Shown here in pieces: positions 7,602 through 15,631 of a stretch of DNA of 29,939 bases (position 1 is the stretch's first letter; each line of letters starts with the position of its first letter). The DNA comes from a virus. The position numbers and the translations under genes were made by a program. The stretch lies in the IMG/VR virus record IMGVR_UViG_3300032331_001703, positions 1 through 29,939 of that record; one strand, written 5' to 3'. The notes beneath the pieces were generated by a model, which did not search any database, had not been told where the DNA came from, and was given only the letters and a program-made list of their open reading frames with translations.

Positions 7602-7961
7602 TTACTGTTTTGCAGTTTCAAGAACACTTAAAATAAGATTTAAAACTCCATTTGCATTTGATTGAATTTTAATAATATCATTAGTTTCAAGAGCCATTCT
7701 TCCATCCGAAACTAAATTAAATGAATCATTTGGAGGTATTAAAACTTTATTGGCAAATGTATAATCTGATGGTGATTCATTAGGCCTAGAATGAACAGCA
7801 GTTACATTATATGTACTACTTGCTGCACCAGATGAAACATTTATAACCTGGGATAAAATAACAATTGATGCTACACCAATTGGGCAAGTGTAAATGCCAA
7901 CATTATTTGTTGTAATTCCTACTCTAATTGTTCTAAATTTATTAAGTGCAATTGCTGCCAT
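7602..7961 (-). CDS. Small beta-rich virion protein, probable fibre-associated
   Basis: A 119-residue protein with a predicted all-beta fold: FRTIRVGITTNN, GIYTCPIGVASIVILSQV, and the ending NGVLNLILSVLETAKQ. Alternating strands such as TYNVTAVHSRP and NKVLIPPNDSFNLVSDGRMAL suggest a small jelly-roll. Similar small proteins accompany fibre genes in cyanomyoviruses and are usually annotated only as structural. It is squeezed between two collagen-like fibre genes with gaps of 3 and 8 nt, so it is co-expressed with them. It could be a fibre-base connector or a small decoration protein. There is no signal peptide or membrane segment. Confidence 0.65.
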   Translation of the reverse strand: MAAIALNKFRTIRVGITTNNVGIYTCPIGVASIVILSQVINVSSGAASSTYNVTAVHSRPNESPSDYTFANKVLIPPNDSFNLVSDGRMALETNDIIKIQSNANGVLNLILSVLETAKQ

Positions 7962-7964
7962 TTT

Positions 7965-10900
7965 TTATCTACCTAACGCAATGATCAATGGTGTTACTGT
8001 ATTTAACAGACTTTGACTAAATGATCTTCCAGAAATCGTTCCAGTTGATTGATTAATGACAACTCCTTCACCAATTTGGAAGTTACCTGCTTGATTTGTG
8101 CTGGTATAAACAACTTGTCCACCATTGCGCTTATCAACTTCATTTGCTTGAATGGTTACCCCACCCAATGCAGGTTTTGCCGTATTAATATCTGTACCAG
8201 AACCAACCCATTCAAGTGAAATTGATGTTGCAATCTGCAGACTTATTCTAGAAAAATAAACTGTAGATCCAGCACTGACTGTATTATTTAGATTCTGGAC
8301 CAAAACAACCGTAGAAATTCCTGCAGAAGGAAGTGTTGCATCTTGAATGGAATAGTATAGGGGATACATAATTGCCGATGCTGCAGCACCCACCCCATTA
8401 CCACCAGCATTTTCAGTAATTGTAATATTTGGAGTTGTTAAATATTGATTTCCATTACTAATAACATCAACAGAAACCACAGAACCATTTACAACATTTG
8501 CCGATCCTTCTGCTCTAATTCCATTTGGACCTACAGGAAAATCAATAGTTACGAATGGTGGATTTGTATCACTATATCCACTACCACCATTAGTTATCTC
8601 AATTGTATTTACTTGGTAATATAATTTATCAAAATAAATTGCTTGTCCGTCATAAGGTCTTTGCGTTCCAATACCAGATATTACTACAGTATCTGTTTTT
8701 GCTGCAGGATCATCAACATTTACTGTATCTACAGTTTTTCCAGTATAACGATAAATTGATTTTGTTTTATAATCCCCAACACCATCAGAAACTAGACCAT
8801 AATTACCAAAAGAAGCATTTGAGTTAGTAATATCACATTGCCCACCAGATTGAGTGAAGATGCCAATATCATCACAAATAGTAAAGATAGAAACCAACTG
8901 AGAATATGCACCATTTGTAATCGAAACTCCAATACCACCTTGATTATATTGAGTATAAGAGTCAACACTCATTGTACCAGTAACGCCAATATCTGGTTGA
9001 TCTCCTGGTTCTGCATTAAATCCATCAACTTTCATTCCAATACTATCTGGAATAAAGTTTGTACAGTTTCTAATGTATGGACCCTGTGTAATTGGACCAA
9101 CACCTTTAGAATATGGTGGAAGAACAACTCCACCAGCAACATAAGTATGACCAATTCCACTTGTTCCGACATTGACGGTGAAAGTATTACCAGATCCAAC
9201 CACACTCAGTACTCTAAAATCATATCCACTATTTCCTGTTGGGAATATTGTTGTGGTTCCAGCACCACTAGAACATGCAAATTCTAAATCACGAAGAGTT
9301 ACAATATCACCAACTCTAACATTTAATCCAGGAGCAACAATGGTAGTGATTCCAGTTGTATTATTATAAGATGCTTGGAATACATCTAAGGCACGATTAA
9401 TAACATAACCACCAGAAACATATGTATGAGGAATCGTAGTAATTCCTGTATAAATGTCAAATGATCCATCAGAATTGACTTTTTCAATATAAAATTCATT
9501 TCCATATCTTCCAGATGGAAATAGTTGCGTTGATGTTGGTCCACCAGATGAACAAGAGAATAACAGATCACGAACTTCAATGATGTCACCTTTTTTCAAA
9601 GAGAATCCATCAGCAGTAATTGTTGTTTTACCACTCTTTTCATCATAAATTGCGTTGGTAATATTCCTTAATGTATTGAAACCAGATCCCCTATTTCCTG
9701 GATATGAAGTAGTAATTCCCGCAGTAGATCCTAATCCAACAATCGTAGTTACAACACCAACACAAGATCTGAGTGCAGAAGTAACATCAGCACAGGAACT
9801 AATCACATTGTTAAATCCAGTTTCTGGATCAACTTGCATTGCAAGATCTTTAATTTGTGTAAATTCTTCTTGATAATTTGTATATTTTTGAACAGTTCCA
9901 CCAGAAACATAGGTATGGGGAAGAACAGTTTTTCCACCAACAAATTCGAATGTATTTGGTCCTACAACAGATTTAACTGGGAAAATATAATTAAATGTTC
10001 CATCTGGGAAAGTATTTGTTGTATAGTTTGCAGTGATTCTTCCTCCAGTTACATATTGATGAGAGAGAGTTGAAACACCAACATTAACTTTAACTTTATT
10101 TGAAGAATATAATGCAGGATAAGAACTTAAATTTCCATTCGTAACTACAGTAGTAAGAATTGAAATCAAGTTATCAATGTTTGTTTGCACATCGGCACAA
10201 GAAGATGGTGATGTATTAAATCCAGTCAATGGATCAGCACTAATTGTTAGATCTTTAACATTTAATTGATTAGTAATTGCTTTTTTAGCATAGTCACGAA
10301 CAGCATTGAATGCGGTTACACTTTGTGCTTCTTCGCCAACCAATCCATTTGAAATTGGAGTGCCATCTTTGTTAAAATATGCTCTGGTTGCTTCACGAAT
10401 GTATTTGTTGGTTCCATATTTAACATCTTTGATTAGAGCATCAACAATGTATCCAATGTCTCTACGGCACTTATTCTCACCAGCAACAAAAATTCCAGGA
10501 TTATTGCGAATTGAATTTAAAGAAGATTGAGATTGTGCATCAATAACTGTTGTAATAATTAATGTAAGAGTATTTACAGTGCTTTGGACATTAGAGCATG
10601 ATAATGCCGATGTGTTCGATCCTGTTACTGGATCTGCAGTTATTGTTAAATCTTTGATTGTAAGTTGATTTGTAATTGCACTCTTGATCAGATCTCTAGA
10701 CTGATTAAATGCAAAAACATATGCACCTTTTTGGATAGATGGTATGATAGAGGTATTGCCATTAAAATATTGTCTTACAAATGAAATCGAATAAGAGTTT
10801 CCACCAGTAAAAACATCAGTGGATACTGCATCAATAAAATATCCAAGTTCTGTCTTATATTTTGATTGTAATGATGAAATAAATGGAAATTCTGCTACTG

Positions 10901-13900
10901 TTGCCGTCCAAGTACTATTAATAATTTCAGTTTTATTTTGTTGAATTAGGCGATATGAATCTCTAAATCTTGAGAATCTTGTAGTTTGAATATCATTTGG
11001 GAAATAGAAGTCTGGATATGAAATTGCAATTGAAGCAAGAGATTTGTCAATGATTTCAGTTCTATTTGCTTGAATTAAGTTTGATGCATCAATATAACGA
11101 TTATCTGCTGTGGCGATTACTGTGAAATCATATCCAAGATTTCCTGATGGATAATATGCTGTTGAAGGACCACCACCACTATTACATACCCATACAAGAT
11201 TTTCAAGTTTAACTTTTTGTCCTGGTTCGAGATACATTGCTGCACCCGAAGTTGTACCTAATCCAACAGCAGTGATCGTTGCAATTCCTGTTGTATTTGT
11301 ATAAATTGCTGTAGAAATACCAAATACTGGAGTATAAAGTCTGGATGCTTTTCCTCCAGTTACATATTGATGACTTAAAGTTGAAATTCCAACATTAACT
11401 AAGAATGTAGTTGAATCAAGAACATCTTGAACTGTAAAATCATATCCAAGATTTCCTGATGGATAATATGCTGTCGAAGGACCTCCGCCACTATTACATA
11501 CCCACACAAGATTTTCTAATTTAACTCTGTTTCCAGAAGTAATATTAAGTGATGATGTAGTTTGAATTGTAGCAATTCCTGTTATTCTATTATAAGATGC
11601 AGTTACAATACCAACTGGGAAACCTGCAGATCCTGAAGTGCATTCATACTTAAGACCTTGAACTTTAACAGGATCATCTATTGAAAGTCCATGATTAATA
11701 GCAGTAACTGTGGTTATACCAGTATTTGCATCATACACAGCATTTACAACAGTAGTTCCAAGTCCAACAGGATACCCACCCCAAGAACAATTATTAATTA
11801 TTGAACGAGCAATATTGAATGAATAATCAAATGTTGATATTGTTTGTTGAACTTCTCCAGGATTGTGAAGAATTTGTGGAATTAAATTCCAATCAGAATC
11901 ATAATAAGCTTTACCTGCAGAAACTGATTTGGAGTTTCCACCTCTTGTAATATCATAAATGATACATTTCCACAATGATTTGACATCAGCAGAACATTTA
12001 TCACTTTCAAGTACAACTCCATAACGAACTGGAGGAGCAGTTGATGTGCTCGCTGCACCAATCATTGTGGTTACAATACCTACAAGTTGACGAATTGTTG
12101 TTCCTACTCCAACACAACCACCATCTACGAGAATAACAGATGCATTTTTGATTTGAGCAACACTATTTCCAATTCCTTGATATGAAATGGGAGGAGTGTA
12201 GTTATTGATCACATGAGTTGCAATTCCTGCAGCATAATCTAATGCAGCAATTGTTGCCTGCTGAGTTGCAATACCAGTAATATGAATTAATCCACCAGAA
12301 CTATTAAAATATGAATAACCTGCACCAATTGATTTGCGATTACTATTTGCCTTAAGATCATAAGAAACTGCACTCATGATGCTCACAATATCTTCTTTGC
12401 AGTTTGTATAATCACTATTATTGAGTGTAAAATTATAACCAGAAGGAGATGTTAGGAATCCAACTGCTTCTGCAGCAATATAATTAAGATTGCTATCAAT
12501 TAATTTTGCAGCATCTTGTTCTCTATGATTTCCAGCAAATCCACTAAATCCACTTGTTAAAAATCCGACTGATTCTTTTGCAATGTAATCTAGATTCAAA
12601 CGAATCATTCTTGAAGCATCAAAGAATCTATCAGTGGATACACCAAGTAAAGGTTGAAGTGCTACTATAGCAGCTCCATTTGTTGAGTTTGGACCAATAA
12701 AACTTATATTAGTAATATGGCATCCATTGTTTACATAAAATAGATCTTGATCAGGATATTGTGGTGTTACTACACAATTACGCAGTTCTGTTCCCTGTAC
12801 TGATACAGTTTTTGCCAGAACAATTGGGTTATTTTCAACATATACACCTGGGAATACTTTAATTGTATCTCCAAATAAAGCAACGGAAGCCGCTGCTTTA
12901 ATTGTTTTCTTTGGATAATTTTCTGCTAATCCTGTATTATCATCATTACCTGTTTGGGAAACATAAATTGTCTTTCCGATTGGACGATATGCATCGACAG
13001 TTACTTTACCTTTTCCTGGACTTTGTGTTGCAGTAATATCAATACCAATTCCAGGTACTAATTGTGTTACAATTCCAACTAAATTTACACCACTACCAAA
13101 ATACTCAGTAGCAGTTGCTGTTCCAACAACTGTTAAAGTATCTGTTATTGCAGTTGTTCCAATACCCAAACTTCCCGAAGAAGGATTATAGACCAGTTTT
13201 TCTGAAGAAACATATGCAGTTCCTATTGATCCACTTATTGTTTTTGAAAATGTTGGATAAGTAATTTCATTGCTTGTTAAATCATCCTCTACTTCTAGAA
13301 AAGATTGTGCTCCTGCACCTTGAATACCTTGAGTACCTTGGGTTCCTTGTACTCCTTGTACTCCTTGAGCATTTTGTATACCCTGATTACCTTGAGTTCC
13401 TTGTACTCCTTGAGTACCTTGGACACCTTGTGTTCCTTGTACTCCTTGAGTTCCTTGAGCATTTTGTATACCCTGAGACCCCTGCAGACCCTGTATTCCT
13501 TGTGAACCCTGCAGACCCTGTGTTCCTTGAGAACCCTGATGACCTTGAAGACCTTGAGTTCCTTGAGGTCCTTGAGGCCCACTTCCCTGAATACCTTGAT
13601 TTCCTTGTGTAGCTTGAAATCCTTGAGTACCTTGAAGACCTTGTGTACCTTGGAAATTACTTAACGGACCTTGAAGACCTTGAGTTCCTTGATTTCCCTG
13701 AAGTCCTTGACTACCTTGAAGTCCTTGACTACCTTGAAGTCCTTGACTACCTTGATGACCTTGAAGACCTTGCGATCCTTGAAGACCTTGGACTCCTTGT
13801 AGACCTTGAGTACCTTGATAACCTTGAAGTCCTTGATGACCTTGCGTACCCTGAAGTCCTTGAACACCTTGAACCCCCTGAACACCTTGAAGACCTTGCG

Positions 13901-15062
13901 TATGTTGGACACCTTGAGTGCCTTGTCTTCCTTGAAGTCCTTGGACTCCTTGTGTTCCTTGGAAGTTACTTAATGGACCTTGGAGACCTTGAGTACCTTG
14001 ATTGCCAGTTTTAACAAAATGAACAGATACTCTTTCAGCATGTGGTGGTCTAGAATTTCCACTAATATAATTAACAGATATTCGATAATAACTATATGAA
14101 GTACCTGAAAATGGACCATTGTATACCACTGAAGTTACATTAGTTACTCCAAAAATATTTACAGTAGTTCCTGAAGATGTTGATGAAGTAATTATCAAAT
14201 ATCCTCTAGGAAAACTAGAAGATGTATTCCAAGTGTCATACCAAGAATTTTGAGTATTGTTAAATGAATCTTGATTACTAAAAAGAATCTCTGTTACTGC
14301 AGATACATTAGTAGTACTAGGATATCTTATTTCTCCAGTTGCAAGGGTATCTACTGGAGCACTAACTCCACTTTGAGATGGATAATTAGTATTAACACCA
14401 TTAAAAAAGTATGGAACTCCACCAATAGCACCAATAATACCTTGAGTACCTTGAAAGTTACTTAATGGACCTTGAAGACCTTGAACACCTTGAGTACCTT
14501 GTCTACCCTGAGTGGCTTGAAGGCCTTGTGGACCTTGTGTACCTTGGAAATTGCTTATTTGTCCTTGAAGACCCTGAAGACCTTGTATACCTTGAGTGCC
14601 TTGGCGACCTTGAAGACCTTGAGTACCTTGAGATCCTTGAAGACCTTGAACACCTTGAACACCTTGGTGACCTTGAAGACCTTGGGTTGCTTGAAGTCCT
14701 TGATTTCCTTGAACACCCTGAGTATTTTGTATACCTTGATTACCTTGAACACCTTGTGATGCTTGTGTACCTTGAAATCCTGTAGAACCTTGAAGACCTT
14801 GAGTACCTTGAGCATTTTGAACACCTTGCGTTCCTTGAGAACCTTGAAGACCTTGGGTGCCTTGGAAGTTACTAATTGGACCTTGAGTACCCTGGAAATT
14901 ACTTAATGTTCCCTGAACACCTTGAGTACCACTACCACCAGATCCAGATCCAGAAACTACTCCTTCTTCATTTACAATATCACCATAAACCTTTATCCCC
15001 TTAAAAAAGGTTGCTTTTTCGTTAAAATATGCTTCCTGCCCTGTAGTAATAATATCTGACAT
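7965..15062 (-). CDS. Giant collagen-like tail-fibre/structural protein (2365 residues)
   Basis: Order of parts: a short N-terminal anchor (1-42); collagen-like Gly-X-Gln segment 1 (about 43-208); a beta-rich inserted domain of about 140 residues (SGVSAPVDTLATGEIRYPS...); collagen-like segment 2 (about 351-585); then a 1780-residue body. The body starts near residue 690 with a pectin-lyase-like beta-helix (KTIYVSQTGNDDNTG, then GDTIKVFPGVYVENNP). It continues with repeated helical units (ASRMIRLNLDYIAKE-type), four units with DIGYIVDALIKDV- or SYFNSSGG-type sequence, and several CNSGGGPSTAYYPSG modules ending in HTYVSGG. A GGSGY...NPPFVTI module lies near 2157-2220. The C-terminus (FQIGEGVVINQSTGTISGRS) is typical of cyanophage structural proteins. 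It directly follows the spike gene, so it probably attaches to the baseplate. The body is conserved among cyanomyoviruses; the collagen segments look like the variable part. Confidence 0.82.
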   Translation of the reverse strand: MSDIITTGQEAYFNEKATFFKGIKVYGDIVNEEGVVSGSGSGGSGTQGVQGTLSNFQGTQGPISNFQGTQGLQGSQGTQGVQNAQGTQGLQGSTGFQGTQASQGVQGNQGIQNTQGVQGNQGLQATQGLQGHQGVQGVQGLQGSQGTQGLQGRQGTQGIQGLQGLQGQISNFQGTQGPQGLQATQGRQGTQGVQGLQGPLSNFQGTQGIIGAIGGVPYFFNGVNTNYPSQSGVSAPVDTLATGEIRYPSTTNVSAVTEILFSNQDSFNNTQNSWYDTWNTSSSFPRGYLIITSSTSSGTTVNIFGVTNVTSVVYNGPFSGTSYSYYRISVNYISGNSRPPHAERVSVHFVKTGNQGTQGLQGPLSNFQGTQGVQGLQGRQGTQGVQHTQGLQGVQGVQGVQGLQGTQGHQGLQGYQGTQGLQGVQGLQGSQGLQGHQGSQGLQGSQGLQGSQGLQGNQGTQGLQGPLSNFQGTQGLQGTQGFQATQGNQGIQGSGPQGPQGTQGLQGHQGSQGTQGLQGSQGIQGLQGSQGIQNAQGTQGVQGTQGVQGTQGVQGTQGNQGIQNAQGVQGVQGTQGTQGIQGAGAQSFLEVEDDLTSNEITYPTFSKTISGSIGTAYVSSEKLVYNPSSGSLGIGTTAITDTLTVVGTATATEYFGSGVNLVGIVTQLVPGIGIDITATQSPGKGKVTVDAYRPIGKTIYVSQTGNDDNTGLAENYPKKTIKAAASVALFGDTIKVFPGVYVENNPIVLAKTVSVQGTELRNCVVTPQYPDQDLFYVNNGCHITNISFIGPNSTNGAAIVALQPLLGVSTDRFFDASRMIRLNLDYIAKESVGFLTSGFSGFAGNHREQDAAKLIDSNLNYIAAEAVGFLTSPSGYNFTLNNSDYTNCKEDIVSIMSAVSYDLKANSNRKSIGAGYSYFNSSGGLIHITGIATQQATIAALDYAAGIATHVINNYTPPISYQGIGNSVAQIKNASVILVDGGCVGVGTTIRQLVGIVTTMIGAASTSTAPPVRYGVVLESDKCSADVKSLWKCIIYDITRGGNSKSVSAGKAYYDSDWNLIPQILHNPGEVQQTISTFDYSFNIARSIINNCSWGGYPVGLGTTVVNAVYDANTGITTVTAINHGLSIDDPVKVQGLKYECTSGSAGFPVGIVTASYNRITGIATIQTTSSLNITSGNRVKLENLVWVCNSGGGPSTAYYPSGNLGYDFTVQDVLDSTTFLVNVGISTLSHQYVTGGKASRLYTPVFGISTAIYTNTTGIATITAVGLGTTSGAAMYLEPGQKVKLENLVWVCNSGGGPSTAYYPSGNLGYDFTVIATADNRYIDASNLIQANRTEIIDKSLASIAISYPDFYFPNDIQTTRFSRFRDSYRLIQQNKTEIINSTWTATVAEFPFISSLQSKYKTELGYFIDAVSTDVFTGGNSYSISFVRQYFNGNTSIIPSIQKGAYVFAFNQSRDLIKSAITNQLTIKDLTITADPVTGSNTSALSCSNVQSTVNTLTLIITTVIDAQSQSSLNSIRNNPGIFVAGENKCRRDIGYIVDALIKDVKYGTNKYIREATRAYFNKDGTPISNGLVGEEAQSVTAFNAVRDYAKKAITNQLNVKDLTISADPLTGFNTSPSSCADVQTNIDNLISILTTVVTNGNLSSYPALYSSNKVKVNVGVSTLSHQYVTGGRITANYTTNTFPDGTFNYIFPVKSVVGPNTFEFVGGKTVLPHTYVSGGTVQKYTNYQEEFTQIKDLAMQVDPETGFNNVISSCADVTSALRSCVGVVTTIVGLGSTAGITTSYPGNRGSGFNTLRNITNAIYDEKSGKTTITADGFSLKKGDIIEVRDLLFSCSSGGPTSTQLFPSGRYGNEFYIEKVNSDGSFDIYTGITTIPHTYVSGGYVINRALDVFQASYNNTTGITTIVAPGLNVRVGDIVTLRDLEFACSSGAGTTTIFPTGNSGYDFRVLSVVGSGNTFTVNVGTSGIGHTYVAGGVVLPPYSKGVGPITQGPYIRNCTNFIPDSIGMKVDGFNAEPGDQPDIGVTGTMSVDSYTQYNQGGIGVSITNGAYSQLVSIFTICDDIGIFTQSGGQCDITNSNASFGNYGLVSDGVGDYKTKSIYRYTGKTVDTVNVDDPAAKTDTVVISGIGTQRPYDGQAIYFDKLYYQVNTIEITNGGSGYSDTNPPFVTIDFPVGPNGIRAEGSANVVNGSVVSVDVISNGNQYLTTPNITITENAGGNGVGAAASAIMYPLYYSIQDATLPSAGISTVVLVQNLNNTVSAGSTVYFSRISLQIATSISLEWVGSGTDINTAKPALGGVTIQANEVDKRNGGQVVYTSTNQAGNFQIGEGVVINQSTGTISGRSFSQSLLNTVTPLIIALGR
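11119..11214 (-). repeat. 96-bp direct repeat, copy A, within the giant fibre gene
   Basis: This stretch matches 11431-11526 with about 7 differences in 96 bp by eye, and both copies encode the same residues (VKLENLVWVCNSGGG then PSTAYYPSGNLGYDFTV). Four or more of the differences are in third codon positions. The copies are 312 bp apart, start to start. Confidence 0.9.
11431..11526 (-). repeat. 96-bp direct repeat, copy B, within the giant fibre gene
   Basis: Partner of the repeat at 11119-11214, in the same orientation and reading frame. More divergent relatives of the module are encoded near 9230-9300 (LEFACSSGAGTT) and 9510-9590 (LLFSCSSGGPTS). This points to a module family inside one gene. 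Confidence 0.9.
13305..14005 (-). repeat. Collagen-like repeat segment 2 of the giant fibre
   Basis: About 700 bp of 9-bp units encoding Gly-X-Gln triplets, with two LSNFQGTQG hinges and several Gly-to-Asn triplets (QNAQ). A shorter run encodes GVQGTQ repeated in tandem near 13390-13450. Confidence 0.92.
14430..14935 (-). repeat. Collagen-like repeat segment 1 of the giant fibre
   Basis: About 500 bp of 9-bp units encoding Gly-X-Gln triplets, with four (L/I)SNFQGTQG hinges. It is separated from segment 2 by a non-repetitive insert at about 14006-14430. Confidence 0.92.
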
Positions 15063-15063
15063 A

Positions 15064-15630
15064 TTATAAACCTATAATTGATGTTATTCCACCACTAAAG
15101 GCAGTTTTTACAATATCAGCACCAACATAAGTTCCGGCAAAGACAATCTCTCCAAAACTAGATCCTGGTGGAGCAAGATTTCCATCCAATGCATCACAAT
15201 CTGCCTTATTTGCTTTAATTAAAAGTCTTCCAGATCCAGAATCCAATGTAATATTTCTTCCTGCTTTGATATCTACATCTTCGTCAGCATCAATCATAAT
15301 GTTCTGACCACGAATTCTTACTCTTCCATTTTTTTCTGCAGTAATACAAACATCACCATTTCTTCCAGTAATTACAATATCTACACCATTAGACTGACTT
15401 TTTTGTCCCGCAATCAATTCTATTGAATGATCATTGTAAATCTTATAAGTTCCACCTTCACTCAACCCAGTAATACAAACATCTTTACTATCTGTTACTG
15501 CATAAAGATTATAGACATCAGTACCATTTGATCCCATTGTGGGATTATTCATGTCCAATCTAAACTTTGGACCAAAACTGGTTATACTTCTTCCTTGCCA
15601 ATTTTGCTTATCAAGGGGTCTTTCTGCCAT
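15064..15630 (-). CDS. Baseplate central spike, beta-helical (gp5 C-terminal-like)
   Basis: A 188-residue protein whose middle (about 70-150) has a short, regular beta period: GVDIVITGRNGDVCITAEKN, GRVRIRGQNIMIDADEDVDI and KAGRNITLDSGSGRLLIKAN. This is the pattern of the trimeric beta-helix of T4 gp5C and of VgrG spikes. A short N-terminal part would join it to the hub, and a small C-terminal domain ends SFGEIVFAGTYVGADIVKTA. It lies one base downstream of gp5, which lacks this needle, so in this phage the hub and the spike are separate polypeptides. Role: membrane-puncturing tip at the centre of the baseplate. A separate PAAR tip was not seen. Confidence 0.72.
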   Translation of the reverse strand: MAERPLDKQNWQGRSITSFGPKFRLDMNNPTMGSNGTDVYNLYAVTDSKDVCITGLSEGGTYKIYNDHSIELIAGQKSQSNGVDIVITGRNGDVCITAEKNGRVRIRGQNIMIDADEDVDIKAGRNITLDSGSGRLLIKANKADCDALDGNLAPPGSSFGEIVFAGTYVGADIVKTAFSGGITSIIGL

Positions 15631-15631
15631 T

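Noticed and set aside
13305-14935. CRISPR-like regular repeats
   Set aside because: The period is 9 bp with no unique spacers of 25-40 bp, and the DNA is in frame in a long coding sequence.
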